NCBI RefSeq assembly: GCF_900167125.1
Contig: NZ_FUYC01000021.1
Span: 1 to 37,048, forward strand
From: Paucidesulfovibrio gracilis DSM 16080
Lineage (GTDB): Bacteria > Desulfobacterota > Desulfovibrionia > Desulfovibrionales > Desulfovibrionaceae
Direction of reading: 5' to 3'
DNA length: 37,048 nt
Under the pieces are notes generated by a model. It was not told the origin of the DNA, made no database searches, and saw only the letters and a program-made list of their open reading frames with translations. Shown here in pieces: positions 15,738-25,260 of the stretch (positions are counted from its first letter, which is position 1; the number at the start of each line of letters is the position of its first letter). The translations under genes and the position numbers were made by a program.

Positions 15738-18641
15738 GTGAAGAAGGGCAACCAGGATTCCCGGGAACAAAGCAACGAGCCAGCCGTGAACTGGCGGCAG
15801 GAGCTTGAAGGACTATTGTCCGACGTGGATCCGTCCACGGCCGGGGCGGTGCGTGATCTATTTGAGCGGCATGCGGAAAGCCGTGCTGAATCCTCGGGCA
15901 TTCCCTCCCTGGAGAGTGACGGCCGGGATATCTACAGCACCTTTTTCAGCCTGGCCGGTGACAGCATCCTGCTGCACACGCTGGAAGGCTGCATTATGGA
16001 CGCCAACAAGATGGCCTGCGCCCGGCTGGGATATTCCCGGGACCAACTGCGGGACCGTTCGTTCCACGACGTGCTCTCCAAGGGGGCGGGAACGCGGCTG
16101 GAAACAGCGCTTGCCCGCGTGGAGAGCCGGGGGCGCTATTCTTTTGAAACGACATTTCTTTCCAAATCCGGGGCGCAATTGCCCGTGGAGGTTTCGGCGC
16201 GCATCGTCAACCATGGCGACCAGGACATGGTGTTGAGCATTGCCCGGGACATTTCCGCGCGCAAGGTTGCAGAGGAAATCGTCCTGGAACAAAAGGTCTT
16301 TTTATCCCAGATTATTCGCAACCTGCCGGTGGGCCTGTTCGTAAAAAAGGTCCGCAACGAGATGCGTTACACCCTGTGGAACCGGATGATGGAAGAAATG
16401 ACCGGGATTCCGAGGGAACGGGCCATCGGAAAGTGCGACCGGGACATCTTCGGCACGGAACTCCAGCGCTGGCGCGGGGATTCCGACCACATCGTGGTGG
16501 ACAAACACGAAACCGTGGAATTGTGCATGCGCAATCTGGACGCCGAAGGGGAGGAGATCATCTACCAGGTGGTCAAGGTGCCGATCATGGATGCCGAGGG
16601 CAACACCGACTCCGTGCTGGGCATTGTGGAAGACATCACGGACCGGGTCCGGGCGGATGCGGAAATTCGTCGCGCCCATGACGACCTGGAGCGCCGCGTG
16701 GAGCAGCGCACCGCCGAACTGCTCGGCGTGAATGAACGGCTCGGCATTGCCGAGGAAAAATTTCGAAGCATCTTTGAAAACTCTATTCTCGGGATTTTTC
16801 GCACTGATTTGGAAGGGCGGTTGCTCGTATGCAACCCGGCCCTGGCGCAAATGTTCGGCTACGAAAACACCGTCGATATCATCCAGGCCAGCGAGGATAA
16901 TCCCGAAGCAATGCACCGGGATCGCATGGTCCGGCGGGACAAGCTGGAAGCGCTGCTGCGGGGCGAGCATCTGGAACCCTTTGAACACACCTACACCCGG
17001 AAGGACGGTTCTTCGTTTGTGGGCCGCACCCATGTGCGCCTGTTGCGGGACCGGCGGGACAACTTCCCCTACCTGGAAGGCTTTGTGGAGGATATTTCCG
17101 AAAGCCGCGAGGCCCAGGAGCGGCTGCAACGCAGCGAACGGGATTACCGCACGCTCTATGAACAAGCCTCGGAAGCCATTTTTCTGCTCAGCACGGACGG
17201 CCGCATCCTGGACGCCAATTCCATGGCCACGGAAATTCTCGGCTACAGCCTGGAAGAGTTCCTGGGCATGGCGCCGCAAGCCATGATCACCAGGGACCAC
17301 CAGCGGATTTGGGAACAGTTGCAGGATATCCATCAAGGCAACATGGTCCGGCTGGAAGTGAACATGCGCACCGGCGGGGGCCGGGAAATCACCGCGGACC
17401 TGAGCGCCCGCCTGCTGGAAGAGGGGCGAGTGCTGGTCATGCTGCGCGACAACACCGAGCGCACGGCCATGGAGGCGGCCCTGCGGACGGCCAAAGAGGA
17501 GGCGGAGCAGGCAAGCCAGGCCAAGAGTGAATTCCTGGCCAACATGAGCCATGAAATCCGCACCCCCCTGGGCGGGATCATCGGCATGACCGACATGGTC
17601 CTGGGTGGGGAGCTGAAGGCCCAGGAGGCCGAATACATCAAAGGCATCAAAGAGGCTTCCCGCTCCCTGTTGGAGATCATCAACGACATTCTGGATTTTT
17701 CCAAGATCGAGGCGCGGAAGATGGAGATCCTGGCGCAGCCGTTCCAACTTCGGGAGCGCCTTGAAATCGTGGCCGGCACCTTCCGTCTCAGCGCCATGGA
17801 AAAGGATCTTGACCTGCAGGTGCAATGCCCGTCCGAACTGGAAGAAACGTATGTGGGGGATGCCTGCCGCCTGGGACAGGTGCTTTCCAATTTGGTCAGC
17901 AATGCCGTGAAATTTACGGACGAAGGTACCGTTGTCATGGGCGTGGAACTGGTGGAACGCCGGGCGCATTCCTCGGTGCTGCACTTCAGTGTCACGGATA
18001 CGGGAATCGGTATTCCCGAAGCCGATCTGGACCGCCTTTTCGACGTCTTTTCCCAGTTGGAGCCGTCGTTGAACAAACGGCACCGCGGCACCGGTCTGGG
18101 CCTGGCCATTTCCAAGCGGCTTGTGGAGATGATGGGTGGGGAGATCCGGGTCACCAGCCGGGTTGGGCAAGGAAGCCGGTTTTCTTTTGACCTGGAGTTG
18201 CCCCATGCCGAGGGCGATGCCCGCGAGGACAGTCCGGGCGAGGACGCGGTCACGGAATCCTCGCGGCGGGTGCTGCTGGCAGAAGACAATGAACTCAACC
18301 AGGAATTTCTGACCTTCTTCCTGGAAGACGCGGGCCATACCGTACGGGTGGCGGGCAACGGCAAGGAAGTGCTTCAAGCCTTGAGCGAAGAGCGGTTCGA
18401 CATCGTGCTCATGGATATTCAGATGCCGGAGATGGACGGCATGGAGGCCACGGCCCGGATTCGGCGCGGGGAAAGCGCCGCGCCCAGCGACATTCCCATC
18501 GTGGCGCTGACGGCGTACGCCATGAAAGGAGACCGGGAGCGCATGCTGGAAGCAGGCATGAATGACTATCTGAGCAAACCCGTGGACATGGAGGCCTTGT
18601 ACCGCATCATCGAGGAGCTGGTGCCGGAACCCGAAGCATGA
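15738..18641 (+). CDS. Hybrid sensor histidine kinase with four PAS domains and a receiver
   Basis: This 967-residue protein has no membrane helix. It carries PAS units at about 50-165, 180-305, 335-460 and 460-585. The HisKA domain has the phospho-His in NMSHEIRTPLGG (His605), and the HATPase domain has an N-box (LSNLVSNAVKFTDEG), G1 (DTGIGIPE) and G2 (GTGLGLAISKRLVEMMGG). The C-terminal receiver has phosphoacceptor Asp893 in VLMDIQMPEMDG and YLSKPVD. Start is GTG 15738, five bases after AAGGAG. Without an Hpt domain or output domain, its phosphate must pass to a separate Hpt protein or regulator, neither of which is adjacent. It is divergent from the heme chemoreceptor and tail-to-tail with a diguanylate cyclase, so it is part of a sensory cluster. 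Confidence 0.93.
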   Translation: MKKGNQDSREQSNEPAVNWRQELEGLLSDVDPSTAGAVRDLFERHAESRAESSGIPSLESDGRDIYSTFFSLAGDSILLHTLEGCIMDANKMACARLGYSRDQLRDRSFHDVLSKGAGTRLETALARVESRGRYSFETTFLSKSGAQLPVEVSARIVNHGDQDMVLSIARDISARKVAEEIVLEQKVFLSQIIRNLPVGLFVKKVRNEMRYTLWNRMMEEMTGIPRERAIGKCDRDIFGTELQRWRGDSDHIVVDKHETVELCMRNLDAEGEEIIYQVVKVPIMDAEGNTDSVLGIVEDITDRVRADAEIRRAHDDLERRVEQRTAELLGVNERLGIAEEKFRSIFENSILGIFRTDLEGRLLVCNPALAQMFGYENTVDIIQASEDNPEAMHRDRMVRRDKLEALLRGEHLEPFEHTYTRKDGSSFVGRTHVRLLRDRRDNFPYLEGFVEDISESREAQERLQRSERDYRTLYEQASEAIFLLSTDGRILDANSMATEILGYSLEEFLGMAPQAMITRDHQRIWEQLQDIHQGNMVRLEVNMRTGGGREITADLSARLLEEGRVLVMLRDNTERTAMEAALRTAKEEAEQASQAKSEFLANMSHEIRTPLGGIIGMTDMVLGGELKAQEAEYIKGIKEASRSLLEIINDILDFSKIEARKMEILAQPFQLRERLEIVAGTFRLSAMEKDLDLQVQCPSELEETYVGDACRLGQVLSNLVSNAVKFTDEGTVVMGVELVERRAHSSVLHFSVTDTGIGIPEADLDRLFDVFSQLEPSLNKRHRGTGLGLAISKRLVEMMGGEIRVTSRVGQGSRFSFDLELPHAEGDAREDSPGEDAVTESSRRVLLAEDNELNQEFLTFFLEDAGHTVRVAGNGKEVLQALSEERFDIVLMDIQMPEMDGMEATARIRRGESAAPSDIPIVALTAYAMKGDRERMLEAGMNDYLSKPVDMEALYRIIEELVPEPEA

Positions 18642-18675
18642 CCGTGCGACCCGGCAACCGGGTATGGTTCCAGCG

Positions 18676-21600
18676 TCATCCTATTTCCGTGCGGTTGCGG
18701 CCGGAATTTTTGGCCTGATACAGCGCCTTGTCCGCTGCTTTGAGGATTTCGTCCACCGTGTCCCTTCCGGAGCGGTATTCCGCCACACCGATGCTGATGG
18801 TCACGCCGATGGTTCCGTCCGGAGCCGAAGCCTCGGGAACACGGGCCAGCGCCACGGCCTCGCGCAACCGTTCCGCCACTTCCTTGGCCTGTATGGCGGA
18901 GGTTTCCGGGAGAACGGCCGCAAATTCCTCTCCCCCCAGCCGGCCCAGAAGGTCCGCATCCCGCAACGCGTTGGAACCCGTGGAGGCCAGGCTCTGAAGC
19001 ACTTTGTCGCCCACGTCGTGGCCATAGGTGTCGTTCACGCGTTTGAAGTGATCCAGATCAAGCATGAGCAGACTGAAGTCACGGTCGTACCGCTTGGCGC
19101 GATCCAGTTCGGATTCGGCGCGCTGAAGCAGGGCGCGGCGGTTGGCCAGGCCCGTCAGCTCGTCCGTGGCCGCCAGGGAGCGGAGCCGCTCCTCATACTG
19201 CTTGCGTCGGGTTATGTCGCGGATTGTGACCACCGTGTACTGGCGTTCGTCCAGGATGAACGAGGAAACCGTGAAGTCACAGGGAAACGAGGAGCCGTCT
19301 TTTCTGGTCAGGGTGCGTTCCATCACAGCGCCGGAAGGGTTGGCGTCGGCATCGGTGAGCCGGGCTTCCTGCAATGGTTCGTCTTCAGGCCAGGAAAGCA
19401 GGACACGGAAATCCGTACCCAGGGCTTCGTCTTCTGACCAGCCGAGGATGCGCTCTGCTGAGGGATTCCAGAAGGTAACGCGGGAGGCGTCGTCCAGTAC
19501 AACGATGGCATCCAGCACAGCCTCACTGATGGCCCGCGTCTTGCGCTCCGAGGATTGCAACTCTTGCACGTGGCGTCGTCGGCGGGTCACGTCTTCCAGC
19601 AGAACCACCACATTGCGCACCTGACCCGCTTGATCCCGGATGCTGGCCACGGACGCCCGCTGCCAGACTTTGCGGCCGTCTTTGGACAGGGTGAGGATTT
19701 CATCGGTCCAGTTTTCGCCGCGGGAGACCGCGTCAAGCAGGCGATGGTGAAACGGGTCGTCGTGGTCGGGAGGTTGGAGCAATTCCAGGCCGTGACCGGA
19801 GATGTCCCGGGAGGAATATCCCGTCACTTCGGTGAATTTAGGATTCACATAGTCCACGCGCAGGTTCGGATCGGTAATAACCACGGAAACAGGCGTGTGT
19901 TCCACGGCCGTGGAAAGTTGTTCCAGATGCTGCCGTTCCAGACGGCGGTCCGTGACATCCTGGTACACACCGGAAATGCGGATCACGGAATCACCGGAAA
20001 AATGCGCCCGGAATACCGCTCGGACCCATACGCGACGGGAGTGGCCCGTGCGCAGGGAGAGATCGCATTCCGCGGGATTACCTTTACGCGCCTCGGTCAT
20101 GGCTTCATGAAAGTGCGGACGGAACAACGGCTCTACAAATTCGGCCATGGACTCCACCGTGGGGACGAAGCGCTGGTCCACGCCGTGCAGGGTGTGCATT
20201 TCCGGGGTCCAGGCCATGGAGTCTTCCCGCACGGAATAGGAAAAGCCGCCCATCCGGGAGATGGACAGGGCTTCCACGAGCATTTCCCGGCTGCGGGCCA
20301 GCTCCTGCAGAGCATCCATGCGGCGGGTGATGTCCCGTACCGCATTCACGGTCCACCAACTGCCGTGGAGTCGGAACGAGGAAACCGCCACTTCCGCGGG
20401 AAAGCGGGAGCCATCGCGCCGGGTAAGATAGACCGGCCGGGTGCCGTTATGGGTATTGTATGGACCGGCCTTGAGTGCCGGAACGTCAGCCACGTCGGAG
20501 GGCGGGTCGGGCTGAAGAAAGGCGGCGCTGTGGGCCTGCAACGCCTCCTCGGACGCGTACCCCAGGATGTTGCGCGCGGCCGTATTCCAAAACACGACCC
20601 GGCCCCGTTCGTCCACCATGACAAGCGCGTCATGCGAGGAATGACTGATAGCCTGGACCTTTTCCTTGTAGTCCTGAATGTGGCGTTCCAGAATACGCCG
20701 CCGCAAAGCGGACTTGGAAACATACCGGCACAATCCCGCGTGGAAGAGCAGCACGGCAAGGCCAAGCGCCAAAAATTGCGGAATCCAGGGGGGCGCGAGC
20801 GCGGCTTGCGGAACGTACGCCACAAGACGCCAACCCGGTTCAGCGATCATGTCCTCATTACCGAACGCCAGGCCAGGGTCGAGCCGCTGCATGCAGAATA
20901 AGCCGTTTTCGGTGCGTACCGTCATGCCGGAAGAGGTAAGGGGCACGTTTGCGGCTTCGGGGAAGCGGGCCGCAAATGTGAATTCCCTGCGCGATGCCAG
21001 GCTGTGGCCCCATTCAAGCCTGGAATGGGGACCAAGGATCCAATGGCCCTGAGCCGTGGTCAGGTAAAGCCGCACGGGACTGTCCCGGCGAATGGTCCGC
21101 AGGCGCTGAAGGAGCCTGGTGCCGTCGATGCTCAGGACCACGAGATGCCGTTGGCCCGAGGCGTAGACGATCGGAGCGGCCACGCGCAGGGTGGGGCGGA
21201 AGGGCCGCTCCACTTCTCCGTGCGGCGCATTCAAATCAAACTCGGAAACATATACTTGATGAGCATGCAGATTGCGTGACAGCTGGTAGTACGGCTGGTC
21301 AGACTGGTCCTGAAGCTGGCTGTTTGGGACACGAAGCAGCCGCTGGCCCACGCGCTCCAGGCGAAATTGCTCCTGCCCCTGGGCGGTGATGAAGCAAAGT
21401 TGGAAAAAATTTGGCTTGGTGCGCATGAACGCGGCCAGGCGAAATACACCCTGGGCGGAACCCGGGGCAGGGGACCGCATATCCGGCAGATCCTTTTCAA
21501 ACAAAAGAGCCAGGAAACGAACGTCGTGGATGGTGTCGGTGAGGGTTTCAAGAAGAATCTGGCGTTCCGTGGCGAGAAATGTTTCAGCTTCTGTCCGCAA

Positions 21601-21720
21601 CTCCCGTTCGCGTCGGTCCAGTTGAAAGGACAAAAACAGACCTCCCACCACCAGAAGCCCGAGCGTCAAGGGGACAAAGCGACGGAGAAAATCCAGAAGA
21701 GGGGAGTCGAACGTTCGCAT
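18676..21720 (-). CDS. Membrane-anchored PAS-GGDEF diguanylate cyclase
   Basis: This is a 1014-residue protein. Helix 1 is at about 16-33, a periplasmic sensor of about 270 residues with Cache-like outline lies at 35-308, and helix 2 is at 309-333. Four PAS-type units follow (about 345-465, 470-590, 600-715 and 720-845), then a GGDEF domain (about 850-1012). The signature is GGEEF at 929-933, and the RxxD inhibitory site (RDAD, 920-923) is intact, so active c-di-GMP synthesis with feedback is expected. The ATG at 21720 has a GAGG ten bases upstream, a weak match; a slightly different start is possible. It converges with the hybrid kinase with 34 bases between them, where a 6-bp stem (18649-18663) lies. 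Confidence 0.92.
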   Translation of the reverse strand: MRTFDSPLLDFLRRFVPLTLGLLVVGGLFLSFQLDRRERELRTEAETFLATERQILLETLTDTIHDVRFLALLFEKDLPDMRSPAPGSAQGVFRLAAFMRTKPNFFQLCFITAQGQEQFRLERVGQRLLRVPNSQLQDQSDQPYYQLSRNLHAHQVYVSEFDLNAPHGEVERPFRPTLRVAAPIVYASGQRHLVVLSIDGTRLLQRLRTIRRDSPVRLYLTTAQGHWILGPHSRLEWGHSLASRREFTFAARFPEAANVPLTSSGMTVRTENGLFCMQRLDPGLAFGNEDMIAEPGWRLVAYVPQAALAPPWIPQFLALGLAVLLFHAGLCRYVSKSALRRRILERHIQDYKEKVQAISHSSHDALVMVDERGRVVFWNTAARNILGYASEEALQAHSAAFLQPDPPSDVADVPALKAGPYNTHNGTRPVYLTRRDGSRFPAEVAVSSFRLHGSWWTVNAVRDITRRMDALQELARSREMLVEALSISRMGGFSYSVREDSMAWTPEMHTLHGVDQRFVPTVESMAEFVEPLFRPHFHEAMTEARKGNPAECDLSLRTGHSRRVWVRAVFRAHFSGDSVIRISGVYQDVTDRRLERQHLEQLSTAVEHTPVSVVITDPNLRVDYVNPKFTEVTGYSSRDISGHGLELLQPPDHDDPFHHRLLDAVSRGENWTDEILTLSKDGRKVWQRASVASIRDQAGQVRNVVVLLEDVTRRRRHVQELQSSERKTRAISEAVLDAIVVLDDASRVTFWNPSAERILGWSEDEALGTDFRVLLSWPEDEPLQEARLTDADANPSGAVMERTLTRKDGSSFPCDFTVSSFILDERQYTVVTIRDITRRKQYEERLRSLAATDELTGLANRRALLQRAESELDRAKRYDRDFSLLMLDLDHFKRVNDTYGHDVGDKVLQSLASTGSNALRDADLLGRLGGEEFAAVLPETSAIQAKEVAERLREAVALARVPEASAPDGTIGVTISIGVAEYRSGRDTVDEILKAADKALYQAKNSGRNRTEIG

Positions 21721-22005
21721 GAATGCACGGCCTCGTCATGGCGTTGGGCAACGGAATGCCGCCCGCCGCGCCGGAGGGGGCTGACGCCCGGCCGGGAACC
21801 CTCGTTTTCACGGCCGGGGCGGCAAGGACTGGCCGTTGCCGCCGGAAGAAGACGGGGCAGGGAGCAGGGTGATCCGCGTGGTGATCCGCTGTGCGGCCGA
21901 TGAGACCCCGGCTCCGGTAAGGTGTTGCAGGCGCAGACCGGCAGTATAAGGCGTTTGCGGGCCGCCACAGGCGAAGCGACCGGCTGCCGTGTGCGACCGG
22001 GAGTG

Positions 22006-22521
22006 CTAGGCCGCGGACTCGGACGGCGTGGGAGCCTGCTGACTCATCTTCTGCACGGCGGCCAGTTCCTCGGCGGAGAAAATCCGCGCAATATCCAGAA
22101 TGATGATGAATTCGTCGTCCTGGCGGCCCATGCCCTTGATGTATTCAGACTTGACGGCAGCCCCCATTTTGGGGGGAGCTTCGATGCTTTCCGGGTCCAT
22201 TTCAAAGACCTCGCGCACCGAGTCAACCAACGCGCCCAATACCGTGCGTTCCCCGTCGAACTCCACTTCCACGATAATAATGCACGTGTTGATGGTGTCC
22301 TCGATGTCCTTCATGTTCAGCTTGCGGCGCATGCCCACCACGGGCACCGCATGTCCACGCAGGTTGATGACGCCGCGCATGTAGTCGGGCGTGCGCGGAA
22401 TGCGCGTCACATGGGTAAGCTCAAGCACTTCCCGCACGGTGGAAATGTCCAACGCAAATACCTCTTTTCCAAGGGTAAAGGTGAGGTATTGGTTGGTTTC
22501 GGTGGTGACTTGCTCGGCCAT
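22006..22521 (-). CDS. cheW: Chemotaxis coupling protein CheW
   Basis: This 171-residue protein is a single CheW/SH3-like domain: YLTFTLGKEVFALDISTVRE, then MRGVINLRGHAVPVVGMRRKL, and GALVDSVREVFEMDPESIE. It bridges chemoreceptors and the kinase CheA, and could serve the heme chemoreceptor encoded 6 kb away. The C-terminal 30 residues (after IIILDIARIFSAEEL) are an Ala/Gln/Ser-rich tail. GGAGGA precedes the ATG. No cheA, cheR or cheB is present, so it is a dispersed or accessory copy. A direct repeat lies 36-58 bases upstream. Confidence 0.95.
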   Translation of the reverse strand: MAEQVTTETNQYLTFTLGKEVFALDISTVREVLELTHVTRIPRTPDYMRGVINLRGHAVPVVGMRRKLNMKDIEDTINTCIIIVEVEFDGERTVLGALVDSVREVFEMDPESIEAPPKMGAAVKSEYIKGMGRQDDEFIIILDIARIFSAEELAAVQKMSQQAPTPSESAA

Positions 22522-22556
22522 GTCTCCTCCGGGTTGTGTGGTCGAAGATTCAGCCT

Positions 22557-22579
22557 TGCCGCGGCCAGTGCCGCGGCCA
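22557..22579. repeat. Tandem 11-bp direct repeat upstream of cheW
   Basis: TGCCGCGGCCA occurs twice with one base between the copies. Each copy contains the palindrome GCCGCGGC. It lies between the terminator of the SPFH gene and the cheW start, so it could be a regulatory site. Confidence 0.45.
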
Positions 22580-22603
22580 TGCCATAAAAATATGGAAATT
22601 TGT

Positions 22604-22630
22604 CCCCTGGTCCGCCCGGCGGACCAGGGG
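22604..22630 (-). terminator. Terminator hairpin after the SPFH gene
   Basis: A perfect 13-bp inverted repeat (CCCCTGGTCCGCC and complement, one base between arms) begins nine bases after the stop codon at 22639. On the minus strand the stem is followed by an AT-rich segment rather than a continuous T run. Confidence 0.75.
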
Positions 22631-22638
22631 GGGCGATG

Positions 22639-23637
22639 CTATCCTTCGGACCCCTTGGATTGGGTCTTCTGTTGCGGCGCAGCCGCGCCGGTCGTCTCCA
22701 TCGTATCAGGGGTGCGGACTTTGTCCAGCACGGAAGTGGCCGTGGCCACCACGCCGGAAAGGTCGGCCAGATTGCTCGGGATGATCATGGTGTTGTTGGT
22801 CTTGGCCAGCTTGCCGAATTCGGCAAGGTAGTGCTCGGCCACGCGCAGGTTGGCCGCTTCCACTCCGCCGTGGGAGGAGAGGGTTTCCGCGACCTTGCGC
22901 AGGCCTTCGGCCGTTGCCGTGGCCACCAGTTCGATTTCCTGGGCGCGGCCTTCAGCCTCGTTGATGCGCTTCATCTTTTCACCTTCAGAGAACAGGATTT
23001 CCTGCTGTCGGTGACCTTCGGCGCGGTTGATCTGGGATTGGCGTTCACCTTCGGAGCGGGCGATTTCAGCGCGCTTTTCACGGTCGGCCTTCATGAGGGA
23101 TTCCATGGCGGCCATGACGGACTGCGGAGGAGTGATGTCCTTGATCTCGTAGCGCAGTACCTTGACACCCCAGTTTTGCGCGGCCTCGTCCACGGCGTAG
23201 ACGACTTCCTGGTTGATGGTTTCCCGCTCCTCAAAGGTTTTATCCAGTTCGATCTTACCGATGGAAGAACGCAGGGAGGTTTGGGCCAGCTGGCTGGCAG
23301 CGCGGTAATAGTCGGTGATGCCGTAGGCCGACATCTTGGAGTCCTGCACCTGCAGGTAGATGACCCCGTCGATTTCAACGGACACGTTGTCGCGGGTGAT
23401 GCAGATCTGGGAGGGGATATCCAGCACTTCTTCCTTGAGGGAGCGTTTATAGGCCACGCGGTCCAGGAAGGGGATAAGAATATGGAATCCAGCGGCCAGG
23501 GTGCGGGAATATTTGCCGAGCCGCTCGATGACGAATTCGGATTTTTGCGGAACCACCACCGCGGTTTTCAGGAACAGGATGATCACCAGGGCGGTGATGA
23601 GCACCAGGATGACCAGAGAACCGTCAATAAAGCCCAT
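22639..23637 (-). CDS. SPFH/Band 7 membrane protein (stomatin, QmcA-like)
   Basis: This 332-residue protein has one N-terminal membrane helix (about 8-25), followed by the SPFH domain starting at VVVPQKSEFVIERLGKYSRT. It continues through DIPSQICITRDNVSVEIDGV to a charged coiled coil rich in Glu/Arg/Ala (about 190-260). Family members oligomerise at membrane microdomains and often modulate FtsH or other membrane proteases. The last 25 residues are a Thr/Gln/Ser-rich tail. Its ATG lies two bases after the stop of the NfeD-like gene, and its AAGGAG site is inside that gene's end, so the two are co-translated. The SPFH-NfeD pairing is one of the most conserved contexts of this family (E. coli qmcA-ybbJ). 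Confidence 0.95.
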   Translation of the reverse strand: MGFIDGSLVILVLITALVIILFLKTAVVVPQKSEFVIERLGKYSRTLAAGFHILIPFLDRVAYKRSLKEEVLDIPSQICITRDNVSVEIDGVIYLQVQDSKMSAYGITDYYRAASQLAQTSLRSSIGKIELDKTFEERETINQEVVYAVDEAAQNWGVKVLRYEIKDITPPQSVMAAMESLMKADREKRAEIARSEGERQSQINRAEGHRQQEILFSEGEKMKRINEAEGRAQEIELVATATAEGLRKVAETLSSHGGVEAANLRVAEHYLAEFGKLAKTNNTMIIPSNLADLSGVVATATSVLDKVRTPDTMETTGAAAPQQKTQSKGSEG

Positions 23638-23639
23638 AA

Positions 23640-24116
23640 CTACTCTCCTTTGGGAACGGGTTTGACCTTGAAGGTGGTGCGGTCGTCCGGGAAGTCGCCG
23701 GAAATGACGGCGGCAGCGCCCTCGGGGATGGTGACATCGCTCACGGCCCGCCAGAATGTGCCGCGGTATTTGATCTCACCGGGACGGTCCGGGCGGATGG
23801 CCTTGGTGACCAGCACGCCGCGACCAATGTTGTCCGGCTCGTTCAAGCCGTCCGCATCGCCGGTTCCGCCGGTGGACCCGGTGAATATGCGCATGAAGAA
23901 CTTGCGCAGCAGCAACAGCGAAAGCACGGAGCCGGCGAGAAACACGCCGATCTGCCATGTTAGGGAGAGGTCGAAAAAGGCCGCGCTCAGGGAAACGACC
24001 CAGGCTCCCAAAGCGAAAAAAATCAGGATGAAGCCGGGAGCGGCCAGTTCCGCAAGGGCCAGAGCAAAGCCCACCGCGAACCAGATGACGTACGCTTCAG
24101 TAAGAAATTCAGGCAT
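23640..24116 (-). CDS. NfeD-family membrane protein
   Basis: This short NfeD (158 residues) has three or four transmembrane helices (about 8-70) and a C-terminal OB-fold domain (about 95-155). The OB domain starts near NIGRGVLVTKAIRPD and includes GEIKYRGTFWRAVSD. It lacks the N-terminal serine protease domain of long NfeD proteins, as does E. coli YbbJ. The start at 24116 is set by GGAGGT eight bases upstream; the open frame continues upstream without a start context. It is followed two bases later by the SPFH gene, its expected partner. A role in membrane-domain organisation or protein quality control is inferred from the family. Confidence 0.93.
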   Translation of the reverse strand: MPEFLTEAYVIWFAVGFALALAELAAPGFILIFFALGAWVVSLSAAFFDLSLTWQIGVFLAGSVLSLLLLRKFFMRIFTGSTGGTGDADGLNEPDNIGRGVLVTKAIRPDRPGEIKYRGTFWRAVSDVTIPEGAAAVISGDFPDDRTTFKVKPVPKGE

Positions 24117-24189
24117 AGAGCGAACCTCCAATAGGAAGCAACGTATCCGAAACCCGGACGGGTTGCAGCAAAAAAGAAGAAGCGAGTGA

Positions 24190-25260
24190 TCAGACCCAGC
24201 CAACGCGGCTGGAGGCGTTCTCCGTGTGGCGAGCCACAAGGTTTCTGCCGGAGCGCTTGGCCTGATACAGCGCCTTGTCCGCGGAACCAACCAACTGCGT
24301 AGAGTCCCATCCCTTGCGCAGACCGGCCACGCCGATGCTGATGGTGAAATGAATGATGTCGCCGACCAGTTTGCCACCCTTACGGAATTGGAACTCATAG
24401 TCTTCCACGTCCCGGCGGAGCTGTTCGGCCACTTCAGCGGCGCGCTCCTGGGGTTGCGGCAGGGTGAGAACCAGTTCCTCGCCACCGTAGCGAGCCGCGT
24501 AGCCGTCGTTCTGCACGGCGTGGCTTTTGACCATTTTGGCCAGGGCGCGCAACACATCGTCGCCCACCTGGTGGCCGTAGGTGTCATTGACGCGCTTGAA
24601 GTGGTCCACGTCGATCATGCAGAGAGAAAAGGGAATGCCCCGGCTGTGGCTGGTAACGACCATCTCGGAGAGGTAGTCGTCCAGGGAGCGGCGGTTGTAG
24701 AGTTCGGAAAGGAGGGCGTCGAAATGGGCGGTGCGCTCCAAGGCTCTGGCCTTGGCCTCCCAAAGACGAGCTTCCTCGCGAAATTCATTGACGAACTCAG
24801 AAAGCAATCCGCGCATTTGCTGAAGGATGTCCTTGCGGCTGGAAGCGGTCCGCACAGCATTGACCGTGGCGGAATTAAACTTGGTGAGGCTTTTTTCCTG
24901 ACGGTCCCGGGACGAACGCATTGTCTCAAAAAAAGTGCTCATTTCCTCCATCATGGCTTCAATGGAGCGTTTTTCGCGGGTCAATTCATCCTGGAGTTCC
25001 TGGGCGTGGGTGGTCTTTGTGAGAAAAGTTTCCAACTCTTCCAGAATGTGGGGAAACGAGGTGTCATGGGGATTGCCTTGGCGAATTTCCCGCAGCACAA
25101 CACCTTGGATGTGGGATTTATCCGAATCCGAGTAGATGGACAGCTGGGAGACCAGGTTGCGCACAAACAGGATCGCAGAAAGCAGATCCAGGTCGCGACC
25201 AAGTCCGGCCTGCTCCAGAAGGGATTTAAGTTTTTCAAGTTCCGAACCGTGGGGTTCCAT
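24190..25260 (-). CDS. GGDEF-domain protein with helical N-terminal region
   Basis: This 356-residue cytoplasmic protein has an N-terminal, largely helical and coiled-coil region (about 1-185), which contains a REKRSIEAMMEEMSTFFETM helix and lacks PAS signatures. The GGDEF domain follows (about 190-345). The active-site motif is GGEEL (259-263), with Leu instead of Phe at the fifth place. The positions where RxxD would stand read QNDG, so there is no inhibitory site. It could be an unregulated cyclase or have reduced activity. AGGA lies six bases before the ATG at 25260. It precedes the NfeD/SPFH pair by 73 bases on the same strand and may be co-transcribed with it. Confidence 0.9.
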   Translation of the reverse strand: MEPHGSELEKLKSLLEQAGLGRDLDLLSAILFVRNLVSQLSIYSDSDKSHIQGVVLREIRQGNPHDTSFPHILEELETFLTKTTHAQELQDELTREKRSIEAMMEEMSTFFETMRSSRDRQEKSLTKFNSATVNAVRTASSRKDILQQMRGLLSEFVNEFREEARLWEAKARALERTAHFDALLSELYNRRSLDDYLSEMVVTSHSRGIPFSLCMIDVDHFKRVNDTYGHQVGDDVLRALAKMVKSHAVQNDGYAARYGGEELVLTLPQPQERAAEVAEQLRRDVEDYEFQFRKGGKLVGDIIHFTISIGVAGLRKGWDSTQLVGSADKALYQAKRSGRNLVARHTENASSRVGWV

